Part shown: positions 35,520 through 44,550 of the stretch, in pieces
How the letters are laid out: the number at the start of each line of letters is the position of its first letter
Position numbering within the stretch: the stretch's first letter is position 1
Notes under the pieces: generated by a model
Databases searched by the model: none
The model's input: the letters and a program-made list of their open reading frames with translations, nothing else
What the model was told of the DNA's origin: nothing
Assembly: GCF_945605565.1 (NCBI RefSeq)
Contig: NZ_OX216966.1
Location: 2,906,001-2,970,000, forward strand
Origin: Paenibacillus dendritiformis
Lineage (GTDB): Bacteria; Bacillota; Bacilli; Paenibacillales; Paenibacillaceae
Length of the DNA: 64,000 nucleotides
Reading direction: 5' to 3'
Program-made: the position numbers and the translations under genes

Positions 35520-35705
35520 ATAGAGTACGTGTTCAAAAAGGTCGTTTTTCAGCACCGAGAAGGTTGCAAGAACTCGAAGTAGGAGCAACGGAGTGTAGGC
35601 GGGACTACATGAGTAGCGGACTACAAGAGTGAATGCAAGATTCGATGCCGAGTTACTTCCTGAATCACTTCGTGATCAAAAGCGGACTTTTTGAACAACC
35701 TCTAT
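35520..35705. mobile_element. MITE-like element, about 186 bp
   Basis: The left end ATAGAGTACGTGTTCAAAAA and, read inward from the right, ATAGAGGTTGTTCAAAAAG are near-perfect inverted repeats of about 23 bases. They are followed by GGTCG and TCCG. The inside is non-coding, with AGGAGCAACGGAGTGTAGGC and direct ACTAC motifs. It lies in the gmk-rpoZ gap with ATAG/CTAT boundaries. Its ends resemble DDE-type insertion sequences, so it is probably mobilised in trans. It may also carry hairpin-based transcription stops. Confidence 0.7.
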
Positions 35706-35805
35706 AAGTGTGCCTCGTCACGCGCTGCGCAGGATTCGAGGTTGAGTAAGAAGCGGTCCCGGCGGCAAGGGGCATCGGGACAAGCAGGAGAAGGAGTGCG
35801 GAACT

Positions 35806-36009
35806 ATGCTATATCCATCCATTGACGAATTGATGAAAAAAGTCGACAGCAAATACTCGCTGGTCGTGGCGGCGGCCCGCCGGGCGCGGCAATTGCGCGA
35901 CGGGGAGCGGACCGAATTGCAGAATCCCAAATCGTACAAGCAGGTAGGCGTGGCGCTGGAAGAGATCTACGGCGATCATGTTACGGTCGAACAGGGCAAC
36001 GCGGTGTAA
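35806..36009 (+). CDS. rpoZ: RNA polymerase omega subunit
   Basis: A 67-residue assembly subunit of RNA polymerase. It starts [20 protein letters not shown] and has [28 protein letters not shown], the standard omega order. ATG 35806 is behind GGAGAAGGAGTG. It keeps its usual place between gmk and coaBC despite the inserted MITE and is followed by a very strong terminator. Confidence 0.96.
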   Translation: MLYPSIDELMKKVDSKYSLVVAAARRARQLRDGERTELQNPKSYKQVGVALEEIYGDHVTVEQGNAV

Positions 36010-36100
36010 CTCCGATCCGGCTGCGGAATCGGTTCATAGACGGTGAGCGGGACAGCCGAACCGGCTGAATGACCGCCGCCCATCAATTGAGCAGGGAAGC

Positions 36101-36130
36101 AAATAACAACCGTCAGGTTGTTATTTTTTT
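36101..36130 (+). terminator. rpoZ terminator
   Basis: Perfect 11-bp stem AAATAACAACC/GGTTGTTATTT with a GTCA loop and a run of Ts. It separates gmk-rpoZ transcription from coaBC. Confidence 0.9.
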
Positions 36131-36219
36131 CAAATGACGAGAATGCTCCCTATCCGGGAGGGCAGGCAGCCGCCGGGATGGAGCGCTTGCGCGCTAGAGG
36201 AGCGGAAAGGCGGGGGCGT

Positions 36220-37524
36220 ATGCTGCAAGGAAAATCGATACTGCTCGGCGTCACGGGCGGCATTGCGGCTTACAAGGCTGCAGCGCTGTGCAGCAAGTTG
36301 AAGCAGGAGGGGGCCGAGGTGCACGTCATCATGACGGCATCGGCGACTCAGTTTATTTCGGAGCTGACGTTCCAGACATTGTCGCGCCAGCCGGTGTATA
36401 CAGACACGTTCGATGAGCGGGACGCTTCAGTCGTCTCACACATCGATCTGGCGGATCATGCGGATCTCGTGCTGGTGGCGCCAGCTACGGCGAACGTGAT
36501 TGGCAAGATGGCACATGGCCTGGCGGATGATATGCTGACGACGACACTGCTCGCCACGACGGCGCCGGTCATGGTCGCTCCGGCCATGAATGTACATATG
36601 TACGCCCACCCGGCCGTCTTGCACAATATGGACATATTGCGGTCGCGGGGCGTCCGGTTCATCGAGCCGGAAGAAGGGCTCCTCGCTTGCGGCTATACCG
36701 GCAAGGGAAGGTTGGCCGAGCCGGAGCATATCGTTGAATATGTGAAGCGGTGGTTCGCAGAAAGCGGGAGCGGAGAATCCGCATTGCCGCCAGCCGGCGC
36801 AGCCGGCCAAGGAAGCGCACGGCCCGGACTGCTTCAAGGCAAGCGGGTGCTGGTCACGGCAGGCGGCACGGTCGAGCGCATCGATCCGGTCCGCTACATT
36901 ACGAATGATTCATCCGGGAAGATGGGGTTCGCGGTCGCGGAAGCCGCCCGCGACATGGGGGCCTGCGTGACGCTCATCGCCGGGCAGACCCAGGCGGCTC
37001 CTCCGGAAGGCGTCGAACTGATCCGCGTCGAGTCGGCGCTGGATATGCGGGATGCCGTCATGGAACGGTACGAGGATACGGACATTGTCGTGAAGACGGC
37101 AGCGGTCGCTGACTACCGGCCGGTGCACCGGGCCGCCCAGAAGCTGAAGAAGACGGGCGAGCGGCTCGTTATCGAGCTGGAGCGTAATCCGGATATTTTG
37201 CAGGAGCTGGGGGAGAAGAAGAAGAATCAGCTGCTCATTGGGTTCGCCGCCGAGACCGAACAGCTGGAGCAGTATGCGTTGGACAAGCTGGCCCGCAAAA
37301 ATCTCGATTATATTGTTGCGAACGATGTTTCCCGGACCGAAGCGGGCTTCGGTTCCGATCGCAATGAAGTGCATATATATAGTAAAAATGGACTCGTCGA
37401 GCGCATCCCGCTCACGGCCAAGCGCGAGGTAGCACGGCGTCTGCTGCAGATTGCCGCTCAGGCGTCTGCAGCGGGAGATGAACCGCCATCCATGCCTGAC
37501 GAGGTGCATTCGCTTGAATCATAA
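36220..37524 (+). CDS. coaBC: Bifunctional phosphopantothenoylcysteine decarboxylase / phosphopantothenate-cysteine ligase
   Basis: Coenzyme A biosynthesis enzyme. The N-terminal flavoprotein domain has GVTGGIAAYKAAALCSKL at the start, PATANVIGKMAHGLADD and APAMNVHMY. The C-terminal ligase begins near residue 205 with LVTAGGTVERIDPVRYITN. The 434-residue length is slightly above the typical 400, owing to a Gly/Ala/Ser-rich linker near residues 180-205. ATG 36220 is preferred over the open frame from 36118, which starts inside the rpoZ terminator. Only 13 bases separate it from priA. Confidence 0.95.
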   Translation: MLQGKSILLGVTGGIAAYKAAALCSKLKQEGAEVHVIMTASATQFISELTFQTLSRQPVYTDTFDERDASVVSHIDLADHADLVLVAPATANVIGKMAHGLADDMLTTTLLATTAPVMVAPAMNVHMYAHPAVLHNMDILRSRGVRFIEPEEGLLACGYTGKGRLAEPEHIVEYVKRWFAESGSGESALPPAGAAGQGSARPGLLQGKRVLVTAGGTVERIDPVRYITNDSSGKMGFAVAEAARDMGACVTLIAGQTQAAPPEGVELIRVESALDMRDAVMERYEDTDIVVKTAAVADYRPVHRAAQKLKKTGERLVIELERNPDILQELGEKKKNQLLIGFAAETEQLEQYALDKLARKNLDYIVANDVSRTEAGFGSDRNEVHIYSKNGLVERIPLTAKREVARRLLQIAAQASAAGDEPPSMPDEVHSLES

Positions 37525-37537
37525 TGGAGCGGATCGG

Positions 37538-40126
37538 ATGCGGGACGAATGGCAAGCGGGGGCAGTCGAAATTAATTCCGGCTTGGCGATCGCGCGCGTC
37601 ATCGTCGATGTGTCGGTCAAAGATACGGACCGGCCGTTCGATTACGCCATTCCTCCATCCATGGCGGAATGGATCGAGACGGGCAGCCGGGTCGGGGTCC
37701 CGTTCGGCGGGCGGACAGTGCAAGGCTTCGTCATCGGATTATCCGACCGGACGGATGTGCCGCTGTCCCGGCTGAAGCCGATTCAGCAGCTGCTGGATGT
37801 CGTACCGCCGCTCCCGGCCGATCTCGTCGAGCTCGGAATGTGGATGAGCGACCGCTATGTATGCACGCTGACAGCCGCTCTGCAAGCGATGATTCCGGGA
37901 GCCATCAAGGGCAAGCGGGAAAAGGCGCTCTCGCTGGGCGACGATGCCCGCCTGTTCCTTCAAGGCGCCGACGGCGGGACGGATGAATTGGCGCTGCGCC
38001 CGGATCGTCTGCTGGACGACCCGCAGACACGCAGTCTGCTTGCTTATGTGCAGCGCAACGAGCCGCTGCCGGCGCCGAAGCTGCTGCAGGCCTTTCCCCA
38101 GGCAGCGCGCCTCATTAAGGAAGCGCTCCAGCAAGGCTGGCTGCAGGAGACGGAGCGGATTAAGGATCGCATCGGAGTCAAGCGGCTGAAGAGGGTGACG
38201 CTGACGGTCGATGATGTCGGCGAGGCGGTTACCCGGCTGGGCAGCCGGGCCGGAAGACAGCAGGAAACGCTGCGGCTCCTTGCGGAATATGGCGGCGAAC
38301 TGCCGCTCAAAAGCTTGAACGCATCCGCGGTCAAGGCGCTTGAGGCAAAAGGCTATGTCGCCATCGACGAGGTCGAAGTGATGCGGGATCCATACGCTCA
38401 ACGCCGTTTCCGGCCATCGAAGCCGCTGCCGCTGACAGAGGAGCAGCAGCGCGTCTTCGAAGCGATTGCGCACGCGGTGGACGAACAGGAGCATCAGACG
38501 TTTCTGCTGCACGGGGTCACCGGGAGCGGCAAGACAGAGGTCTATTTGCAGGCGATTGAACGCTGCCTCGATTCCGGACGCGAAGCGATCGTGCTTGTGC
38601 CGGAGATCTCGCTGACTCCGCAGATGGTCGAGCGCTTCAAGGGAAGATTCGGCTCCCGGGTAGCGGTGATGCATAGCCGACTCTCCCAGGGCGAACGTTA
38701 CGACGAGTGGCGCAAAATTCGCGAAGGCCGCGTGCAGGTGGCGATCGGGGCCCGCTCAGCGGTGTTTGCCCCTTTTCCCCGGATTGGCCTTATTATTATG
38801 GATGAAGAGCATGAGTCATCCTACAAGCAGGAAGAGACGCCGAAATATCACGCCCGCGATGTGGCGATTGAACGGGCGCGCCGGCAAGGCGCCGTCGTCG
38901 TTCTCGGTTCGGCGACGCCTTCGATGGAGACGTATTACGCCACCCGTCTGAACGGCTATGAACAGCTGCCTGCGGGGCTGGAGGCGCCGCCTTGGAAGCT
39001 GGCCCCGCTGGCGATGCCTTCGCGCGTTGGCGGCAGGCCGCTTCCTCCGGTGACGGTCGTCGATATGAGGGAGCAGCTGAAGCTTGGCAACCGTTCCATG
39101 TTCAGCGCGCCGCTGGAGGCGGCACTGGAGCAGCGGCTGGAGCGTCAGGAGCAGACCGTGCTGCTGTTGAATCGCAGAGGCTACTCGACGTTCGTCATGT
39201 GCCGCAGCTGCGGCTATGTGGCGCAGTGTCCGGAATGCGATATTTCGCTGACGTACCATATGAAGACGGGGCATATGCGCTGCCACTACTGCGGTCACGC
39301 GGAGCGGGCGCCGGAAGTATGCCCGTCATGCGAGAGCGAGCATATCCGTTATTTCGGCACGGGCACCCAGCGGGTAGAGGAACAGCTCGCCCGCCGCTTT
39401 CCCGGCATTCGCGTCATTCGGATGGACGTGGACACGACCTCGGAGAAAGGTTCGCATGAACGGCTGCTGCAGCAGTTCCGCGAACGGAAGGCCGACGTAC
39501 TGTTGGGCACGCAAATGGTGGCGAAGGGACTGGACTTCCCGTTTGTCACGCTGGTCGGGGTCATTGCCGCCGATTCGGCGCTGCATATGCCGGACTTCCG
39601 CGCGGCGGAGAAGACGTTCCACCTGCTGACGCAGGTTGCCGGCCGGGCCGGACGCCATGATCTGCCGGGCGAAGTCATCGTGCAGACCTATGCGCCGGAG
39701 CACTACTCGATCATCCATGCGTCGGGGCATGATTACCGCGGCTTCGCTTCCGAAGAGCTGCGGCACCGACGCAATCTGATGGTGCCGCCCTTCTGCCGCC
39801 TGGCGCTGCTATCAATGTCGCATGAACAGCTGCCGCTGCTCGTGCGCGTGGCCGAGAACGCGGCCCAGCGGCTCAAGGAGCTGGCGGAGCGCCAAGGCTG
39901 GCTGCTTCCGCTGCATGAGCATGCCGAGGCGATGGAGATTCTCGGACCGGTCGCCTCTCCGATTCCGCGCATCAAGAATCGCTACCGCTTCCAGTGCATT
40001 ATCAAATGCCGGGGAGACGTGAATCTGTCGGGTCTGCTGGCGGAAGCGATGCGCGAGTTCGACTCGATCGCCAAAGAGCAGGACGTCCGGTTCAGCGTCG
40101 ATATCGACCCGCAGATGATGATGTAA
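37538..40126 (+). CDS. priA: Primosomal protein N' (replication restart helicase PriA)
   Basis: 3'-5' superfamily 2 helicase that recognises stalled forks and starts replisome reloading. The 862-residue product has an N-terminal DNA-binding domain and Walker A GVTGSGKTEVYLQ near residue 327. It has a DEEH box (IIMDEEHESSYKQ near 420) and a zinc-binding insert with eight Cys (CRSCGYVAQCPECD, MRCHYCGHAERAPEVCPSCE) near 555-600. ATG 37538, with GGAGCGG upstream, fits the family start; the frame is open back to 37451 inside coaBC. Confidence 0.96.
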   Translation: MRDEWQAGAVEINSGLAIARVIVDVSVKDTDRPFDYAIPPSMAEWIETGSRVGVPFGGRTVQGFVIGLSDRTDVPLSRLKPIQQLLDVVPPLPADLVELGMWMSDRYVCTLTAALQAMIPGAIKGKREKALSLGDDARLFLQGADGGTDELALRPDRLLDDPQTRSLLAYVQRNEPLPAPKLLQAFPQAARLIKEALQQGWLQETERIKDRIGVKRLKRVTLTVDDVGEAVTRLGSRAGRQQETLRLLAEYGGELPLKSLNASAVKALEAKGYVAIDEVEVMRDPYAQRRFRPSKPLPLTEEQQRVFEAIAHAVDEQEHQTFLLHGVTGSGKTEVYLQAIERCLDSGREAIVLVPEISLTPQMVERFKGRFGSRVAVMHSRLSQGERYDEWRKIREGRVQVAIGARSAVFAPFPRIGLIIMDEEHESSYKQEETPKYHARDVAIERARRQGAVVVLGSATPSMETYYATRLNGYEQLPAGLEAPPWKLAPLAMPSRVGGRPLPPVTVVDMREQLKLGNRSMFSAPLEAALEQRLERQEQTVLLLNRRGYSTFVMCRSCGYVAQCPECDISLTYHMKTGHMRCHYCGHAERAPEVCPSCESEHIRYFGTGTQRVEEQLARRFPGIRVIRMDVDTTSEKGSHERLLQQFRERKADVLLGTQMVAKGLDFPFVTLVGVIAADSALHMPDFRAAEKTFHLLTQVAGRAGRHDLPGEVIVQTYAPEHYSIIHASGHDYRGFASEELRHRRNLMVPPFCRLALLSMSHEQLPLLVRVAENAAQRLKELAERQGWLLPLHEHAEAMEILGPVASPIPRIKNRYRFQCIIKCRGDVNLSGLLAEAMREFDSIAKEQDVRFSVDIDPQMMM

Positions 40127-40440
40127 GCCGGGGGAATCGCATGGATCGGCCCGGAAGACCTGGGCGGCCAATGGTGACAAGGCACTCGGCGAATGGGCGG
40201 TTGTGGATGAAGCTGGCGGAGCGTTGGAGCTGCCGTCCGGATCCACCGGCGTGCATGCAGCCGGTCTGAGAGGGCGTTGAACGGTCTTGATAATTTGATA
40301 ATAGAGGATGCAATCATATAACGCGGGCTGAAGGCTTCTGCTAGAATATACCCGCTGTATCACGACGTTGGATTCAGAACGTGAAGCATGGATTCCGACA
40401 GAACGATGTCGATTAAGACGAATAAAGGATGGTGTGCCCT
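40127..40440. other. Intergenic gap, no gene seen
   Basis: About 314 bases between priA and def. No ribosome-bound open frame. TAGAAT at 40342-40347 could be a -10 for the def-fmt-rsmB operon, but its -35 is weak. Confidence 0.4.
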
Positions 40441-40923
40441 ATGGCATTGCGAATTATCGTACATGAACCGGATCCGGTTCTTCATCAGGTAGCTAAGGAG
40501 GTCACGAAGCTGACTCCGAATATCCACAAGCTGCTGAATGATATGGCGGACACAATGTACCACGCGGAGGGCGTCGGCCTGGCCGCCCCTCAGATCGGGA
40601 TTCTGAAGCGAGTGATCGTTGTCGATGTCGGAGACGAGCACGGCTTGATCGAGATGATTAACCCTGTCATTCTCAAGGCGGAAGGGGAACAGCTCGGCCC
40701 GGAGGGATGCCTCAGCATTCCGGGACTGAACGGCGATGTGCGCCGTCATCAGCACATAACAGTGCAAGGGCTTGACCGCCACGGCAATACGTTTACGGTG
40801 GAAGCGTCGGATTTCCTGGCCCGCGCCTTCCAGCATGAGATCGACCATTTGAACGGGATTCTGTTCACTGAGATTGCGGAGAGCGTGTATGAAGTTCCGC
40901 GTGAAGGCAGGAAGGCGGAATGA
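40441..40923 (+). CDS. def: Peptide deformylase
   Basis: Metal hydrolase that removes the formyl group from nascent N-terminal Met. The 160-residue product has all three active-site motifs: GVGLAAPQIG near residue 42, EGCLSIPG with the metal Cys near 93, and QHEIDHLNG with both His near 135. Start ATG 40441 is behind AAAGGATGG. It overlaps the fmt start by four bases (ATGA) and is coupled to it. Confidence 0.97.
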   Translation: MALRIIVHEPDPVLHQVAKEVTKLTPNIHKLLNDMADTMYHAEGVGLAAPQIGILKRVIVVDVGDEHGLIEMINPVILKAEGEQLGPEGCLSIPGLNGDVRRHQHITVQGLDRHGNTFTVEASDFLARAFQHEIDHLNGILFTEIAESVYEVPREGRKAE

Positions 40924-41861
40924 CGAAGATCGTATTTATGGGGACGCCGGATTTTGCTGTCGCTTCCCTCCGCATGCTGATCCAGGAAGGGTATGAGATC
41001 GCGGCTGTCGTGACGCAGCCGGATCGTCCCGTCGGCCGTAAGCGGGTGCTGACGCCGACGCCGGTGAAGGCGGAAGCGCTGCAGCATGGATTGACGGTGT
41101 GGCAGCCGGAGAAGCTTCGCACCTCGGACACGGTGGACGATATCCGCGCCCTGCAGCCCGATCTGATCGTGACGGCGGCGTACGGTCAGATCTTGCCGAA
41201 GGCGGTGCTCGATATTCCCCGGCTGGGCTGCATCAACTTGCATGGCTCGCTGCTGCCGAAGTACCGGGGCGGCGCGCCGATTCAGCGTTCGATTATGAAC
41301 GGAGAGACGGTGACCGGCGTCACCATTATGTATATGGCGGAAGGTATGGATACCGGCGATATGATCAGCCGGGTCGAAGTACCGATTGGCGAAGACGACA
41401 ATGCGGGCACGATGTTCGCGAAGCTGAGCGAGGCCGGAGCGGATCTGCTCCGGCGTACGCTGCCGGATATTATTGCCGGCCAGGTTGAAGCGGTGCCGCA
41501 GCCTCATGACGAGGCGACCTACGCGCCGAATCTGAAGCGCGAGGATGAGCGAATCGACTGGACGCGCCCCGCGGAGCAGATCGCCAATCAGGTGCGGGGC
41601 CTCGTACCGTTTTCCGGCGCCTTCACGACTTGGAACGGCGAAGTATTCAAGGTGTGGGCATGCCGGCCGGAGCCCGCGGCCGCAGGAGAAGCCGCGGCTG
41701 CCCCAGGCACCGTCCTGACGGCAGGAACGGACGGCCTTCGCATCCAGACCGGACAAGGCGTCCTCTCCCTGCTTGAAGTGCAGCCTGCAGGCAAGAAGGC
41801 CATGCCGGTCTCCGAGTTCCTTCGCGGCGGCAAAATGGAGCAAGGGACGGTGCTGTCGTGA
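40920..41861 (+). CDS. fmt: Methionyl-tRNA formyltransferase
   Basis: Transfers formyl from 10-formyl-tetrahydrofolate to initiator Met-tRNA. The 313-residue product starts TKIVFMGTPDFAVASLRM. It has the catalytic-domain motif NLHGSLLPKYRGGAPIQRSI near residue 108-127 and the specificity segment GVTIMYMAEGMDTGDM. The C-terminal OB-like domain lies about 205-313. It overlaps def at its start and rsmB at its end by four bases each, so def-fmt-rsmB is one translationally coupled operon. Confidence 0.97.
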   Translation: MTKIVFMGTPDFAVASLRMLIQEGYEIAAVVTQPDRPVGRKRVLTPTPVKAEALQHGLTVWQPEKLRTSDTVDDIRALQPDLIVTAAYGQILPKAVLDIPRLGCINLHGSLLPKYRGGAPIQRSIMNGETVTGVTIMYMAEGMDTGDMISRVEVPIGEDDNAGTMFAKLSEAGADLLRRTLPDIIAGQVEAVPQPHDEATYAPNLKREDERIDWTRPAEQIANQVRGLVPFSGAFTTWNGEVFKVWACRPEPAAAGEAAAAPGTVLTAGTDGLRIQTGQGVLSLLEVQPAGKKAMPVSEFLRGGKMEQGTVLS

Positions 41862-43270
41862 ACGGTGGAGAACGACGTCCGCCTCGCCGACGTTTGACAG
41901 CGCGTGACGTCGCGTTGGAGGTGCTCGTCCGGGTGGAGAAGGAAGGCTCCTACAGCAATCTGGAATTGAACCGGGCGCTAAAGGAAGCGCAGCTGGAACG
42001 GGCGGATGCCGCGCTGGCGACGGAGCTGGTGTATGGCACGATTCAGCGCCTCAATACGATCGACGGCGTGCTCGCGCGGAAGGTGCAGCGCGGCTTGGCG
42101 AAGCTGAAGCCCTGGGTCCGCAATCTGCTCCGGATGACCGCGTACCAGCTTCGCTATCTTGACCGCGTGCCCCCGCATGCGGCGGTGAACGAAGCGGTCG
42201 CGATCGCGAAGCGGCGCGGGCAGCAGGCGATGGGCGGCTTCGTGAACGGCGTTCTGCGCGCCATCATGCGCGAACCGGAGCTGTGGACCGCTCCGCCGGC
42301 CGATGGTCCCGTCAGCCGCATCGCTTGGGAGCACTCGCATCCGGAATGGCTCGTCGCCCGCTGGATCGCGGCCTACGGCGAAGCCGAGACGGCCGCCATG
42401 TGCGCGGCGAACAACCGGCCGCCCCATGGCAGCGCGCGGGTGAACCGGCTGCGCAGCACGCGCGAGGCGCTGCTGGCCGAGATGCGCGCGGACGGCTACC
42501 GGGCCGAATCGTCCGCGCTCTCCCCTGACGGCATCGTAGCCGCCGGCGCCGGCAACCTGGCGCACAGCGCCTGGTATCGTGACGGCCGCCTATCGGTGCA
42601 GGACGAGAGCTCAATGCTCGTCGTCGAGGCGCTGCGGCCGGAACCGGGCATGCGCGTCCTCGACTGCTGCGCCGCCCCAGGCGGCAAATCGACCCATATC
42701 GCCGAACGAATGGGCGATATGGGCGAAGTCACAGCGAACGACATCCACGCCCACAAGGTGGCGCTTATCGAGGAGCAAGCCGCCCGGCTCGGCTTGACGT
42801 CGATGCGCGTAATGAGCGTCGATGCGGCGGAGCTGGGACAAGCCCTGCCGCAGGCATCGTTCGACGTTGTGCTGCTGGACGCGCCGTGCACCGGCTTCGG
42901 CGTCATTCGCCGCAAGCCGGATATTAAGTGGGCGAAGCGCGAGGAGGATGTCGCTGCTATCGCTTCGCTTCAGGAGCGGCTGCTGACGGAAGCGGCGCGG
43001 ATGGTGCGCCCCGGCGGCCGGCTCGTCTATTCGACCTGCACGGTCGAGCCGGAGGAGAACGGGGACGCCGTCCGCCGCTTCCTGGAAAGAACGCCGGGCT
43101 GGACGCTGGATGCATCGTGGACGAGCGCCCTGCCGCAGAACGCGCTGGACGCAGCGCTGCGGAGGAGTCCGGCCGGCATGCTACAGGTGCTGCCGCAGGA
43201 TGCCGGGTCCGACGGCTTCTTCATTGCCTGTCTGCAGCGCGCGGACGGGCCGGGAGAAGCCGGGCGCTGA
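41858..43270 (+). CDS. rsmB: 16S rRNA (cytosine-967-C5)-methyltransferase
   Basis: SAM-dependent RNA methyltransferase of the RsmB/NOP2 family. The 470-residue product starts at GTG 41858 overlapping fmt. It has an N-terminal NusB-like domain (LTARDVALEVLVRVEKEG, VPPHAAVNEAVAIAK). The catalytic domain has DCCAAPGGKSTHIAE near residue 268 and the catalytic Cys in LDAPCTGFGVIRRKPDIKW near 340. YSTCTVEPEENGDAV, near 390, holds the second conserved Cys. Very GC-rich. Confidence 0.96.
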   Translation: MNGGERRPPRRRLTARDVALEVLVRVEKEGSYSNLELNRALKEAQLERADAALATELVYGTIQRLNTIDGVLARKVQRGLAKLKPWVRNLLRMTAYQLRYLDRVPPHAAVNEAVAIAKRRGQQAMGGFVNGVLRAIMREPELWTAPPADGPVSRIAWEHSHPEWLVARWIAAYGEAETAAMCAANNRPPHGSARVNRLRSTREALLAEMRADGYRAESSALSPDGIVAAGAGNLAHSAWYRDGRLSVQDESSMLVVEALRPEPGMRVLDCCAAPGGKSTHIAERMGDMGEVTANDIHAHKVALIEEQAARLGLTSMRVMSVDAAELGQALPQASFDVVLLDAPCTGFGVIRRKPDIKWAKREEDVAAIASLQERLLTEAARMVRPGGRLVYSTCTVEPEENGDAVRRFLERTPGWTLDASWTSALPQNALDAALRRSPAGMLQVLPQDAGSDGFFIACLQRADGPGEAGR

Positions 43271-43295
43271 ACGGAACTAAGGCAATAGAGCGAAT

Positions 43296-43342
43296 ATAGC
43301 CGCATCGACCATACGGTTGCCCCGTTTGGACGATGCGGCTAT
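43296..43342 (+). terminator. Hairpin after rsmB
   Basis: A 12-bp perfect stem ATAGCCGCATCG/CGATGCGGCTAT with a 23-base loop 25 bases after the rsmB stop. The downstream TTGGCGTTA has no strong T run, so termination is likely but not certain. Confidence 0.6.
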
Positions 43343-43426
43343 TGGCGTTACATTAGCTCATTTTCAGCAGGCAGTGAGCAGTCAGGAGAGATGATGTACA
43401 TAAGTCCCTTTTGTTCGCTCTCCCAT

Positions 43427-43916
43427 CCAGTCAGAAAAGAAGAAGTATGCAGGTTCCTTTTAAGCAATATCCCAAGCAGTCAGGAAAAAGGAAGTGTGCA
43501 GGCTCCTTTTAGGCAATATCCCAAGCAGTCAGGAAAAAGGAAGTGTGCAGGCTCCTTTTAGGCAATATCCCAAGCAGTCAGGAAAAAGGAAGTATGCAGG
43601 TTCCTTTTAAGCAATATCCCAAGCAGTCAGGAAAAAGGAAGTATGCAGGTTCCTTTTAGGCAATATCCCAAGCGGTCAGGAAAAAGGAAGTGTGCAGGCT
43701 CCTTTTAGGCAATATCCCATGCGGTCAGGAAAAAGGAAGTATGCAAGCTCCTTTTAGGCAGTATCCCAAGCAGTCAGGAAAAAGGAAGTGTGCAAGCTCC
43801 TTTTAGGCAATATCCCAAGCGGTCAGGAAAGAGGAAGTGTACAGGCTCCTTTTAGGCAATATCCCAAGCGGTCAGGAAAAAGGGCGCGGCAAGTTGGCAA
43901 GTTCCTTTTAGACAGT
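43427..43916. repeat. 49-bp tandem repeat, about 10 copies
   Basis: The unit starts GCAGTCAGGAAAAAGGAAGT and continues through GTGCAGGCTCCTTTTAGG and CAATATCCCAA. Copies begin at about 43427, 43476, 43525, 43574, 43623, 43672, 43721, 43770, 43819 and 43868. Copies differ at a few positions (GCAG/GCGG, AGTGTG/AGTATG). The period of 49 is not a multiple of three and no frame stays open with a ribosome site, so it is non-coding. Confidence 0.9.
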
Positions 43917-43971
43917 CTCTTCTAGTATCAAGGATGTACTTGTGTGACGACTTTTTAATCGTGAGGTAGAA

Positions 43972-44253
43972 CCTGAGCAGTCGGGAGAACGAGCAAAAGG
44001 GTGATCGAATAGATACCTGAGCGGATGGGAGAATGAGCAAAAGAGCCGCTAAAGAGATACCTGAGAAGCCGGGAGAACGAGCAAAAGGGTGATCGAATAG
44101 ATACCTGAGCGGATGGGAGAACGAGCAAAAGGGCCGCCGAAGAGATACCTGAGCAGTCGGGAGAACGAGCAAAAGGGTGATCGAATAGATACCTGAGCGG
44201 ATGGGAGAATGAGCAAAAGAGCCGCCGAATAGATACCTGAGCAGTTCAGGGGT
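43972..44253. repeat. 44-bp tandem repeat with alternating variants (88-bp higher-order unit)
   Basis: Copies start CCTGAG at 43972, 44016, 44060, 44104, 44148, 44192 and (partial) 44236. Odd copies read GCAGTCGGGAGAACGAGC and carry GGGTGATCGAATAGATA. Even copies read GCGGATGGGAGAAYGAGC and carry GRGCCGCYRAAGAGATA, so the true unit is 88 bp. The opening GCAGTCGGGA resembles the start of the 49-bp unit next door. Not coding. Confidence 0.88.
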
Positions 44254-44550
44254 AAAATCTGGTCAGCAAGTTTTATCGACGTTTCAGGGGGGACATGCGC
44301 ATATATGAGGGCGGGTTGGTTGTATACTCGGATAGGAGGGCTGTTGATGGTTTTGCTGGCTGCGGGATTTTCCGGTTCCCGGGGCTTTGGAAGCAGGGGG
44401 CATGCCGGAGGCCGGGCGGAAGGGGCGCTTGCGGAACCGGCAAGCCTAGGACGGAGGATGCGAATTTGGCTTGGCTTTTGGCAAGGGCGCCATTTGTGGT
44501 AAAATAGATCGACTGCATGACAAGTGATGAAGCGAAAGGTTGAACTATAC

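Noticed and set aside
44295..44507. Two plus-strand frames of about 65-70 codons before rlmN
   Set aside because: They overlap each other in different frames and give low-complexity Gly/Ala/Arg sequence with no homology I can recognise.
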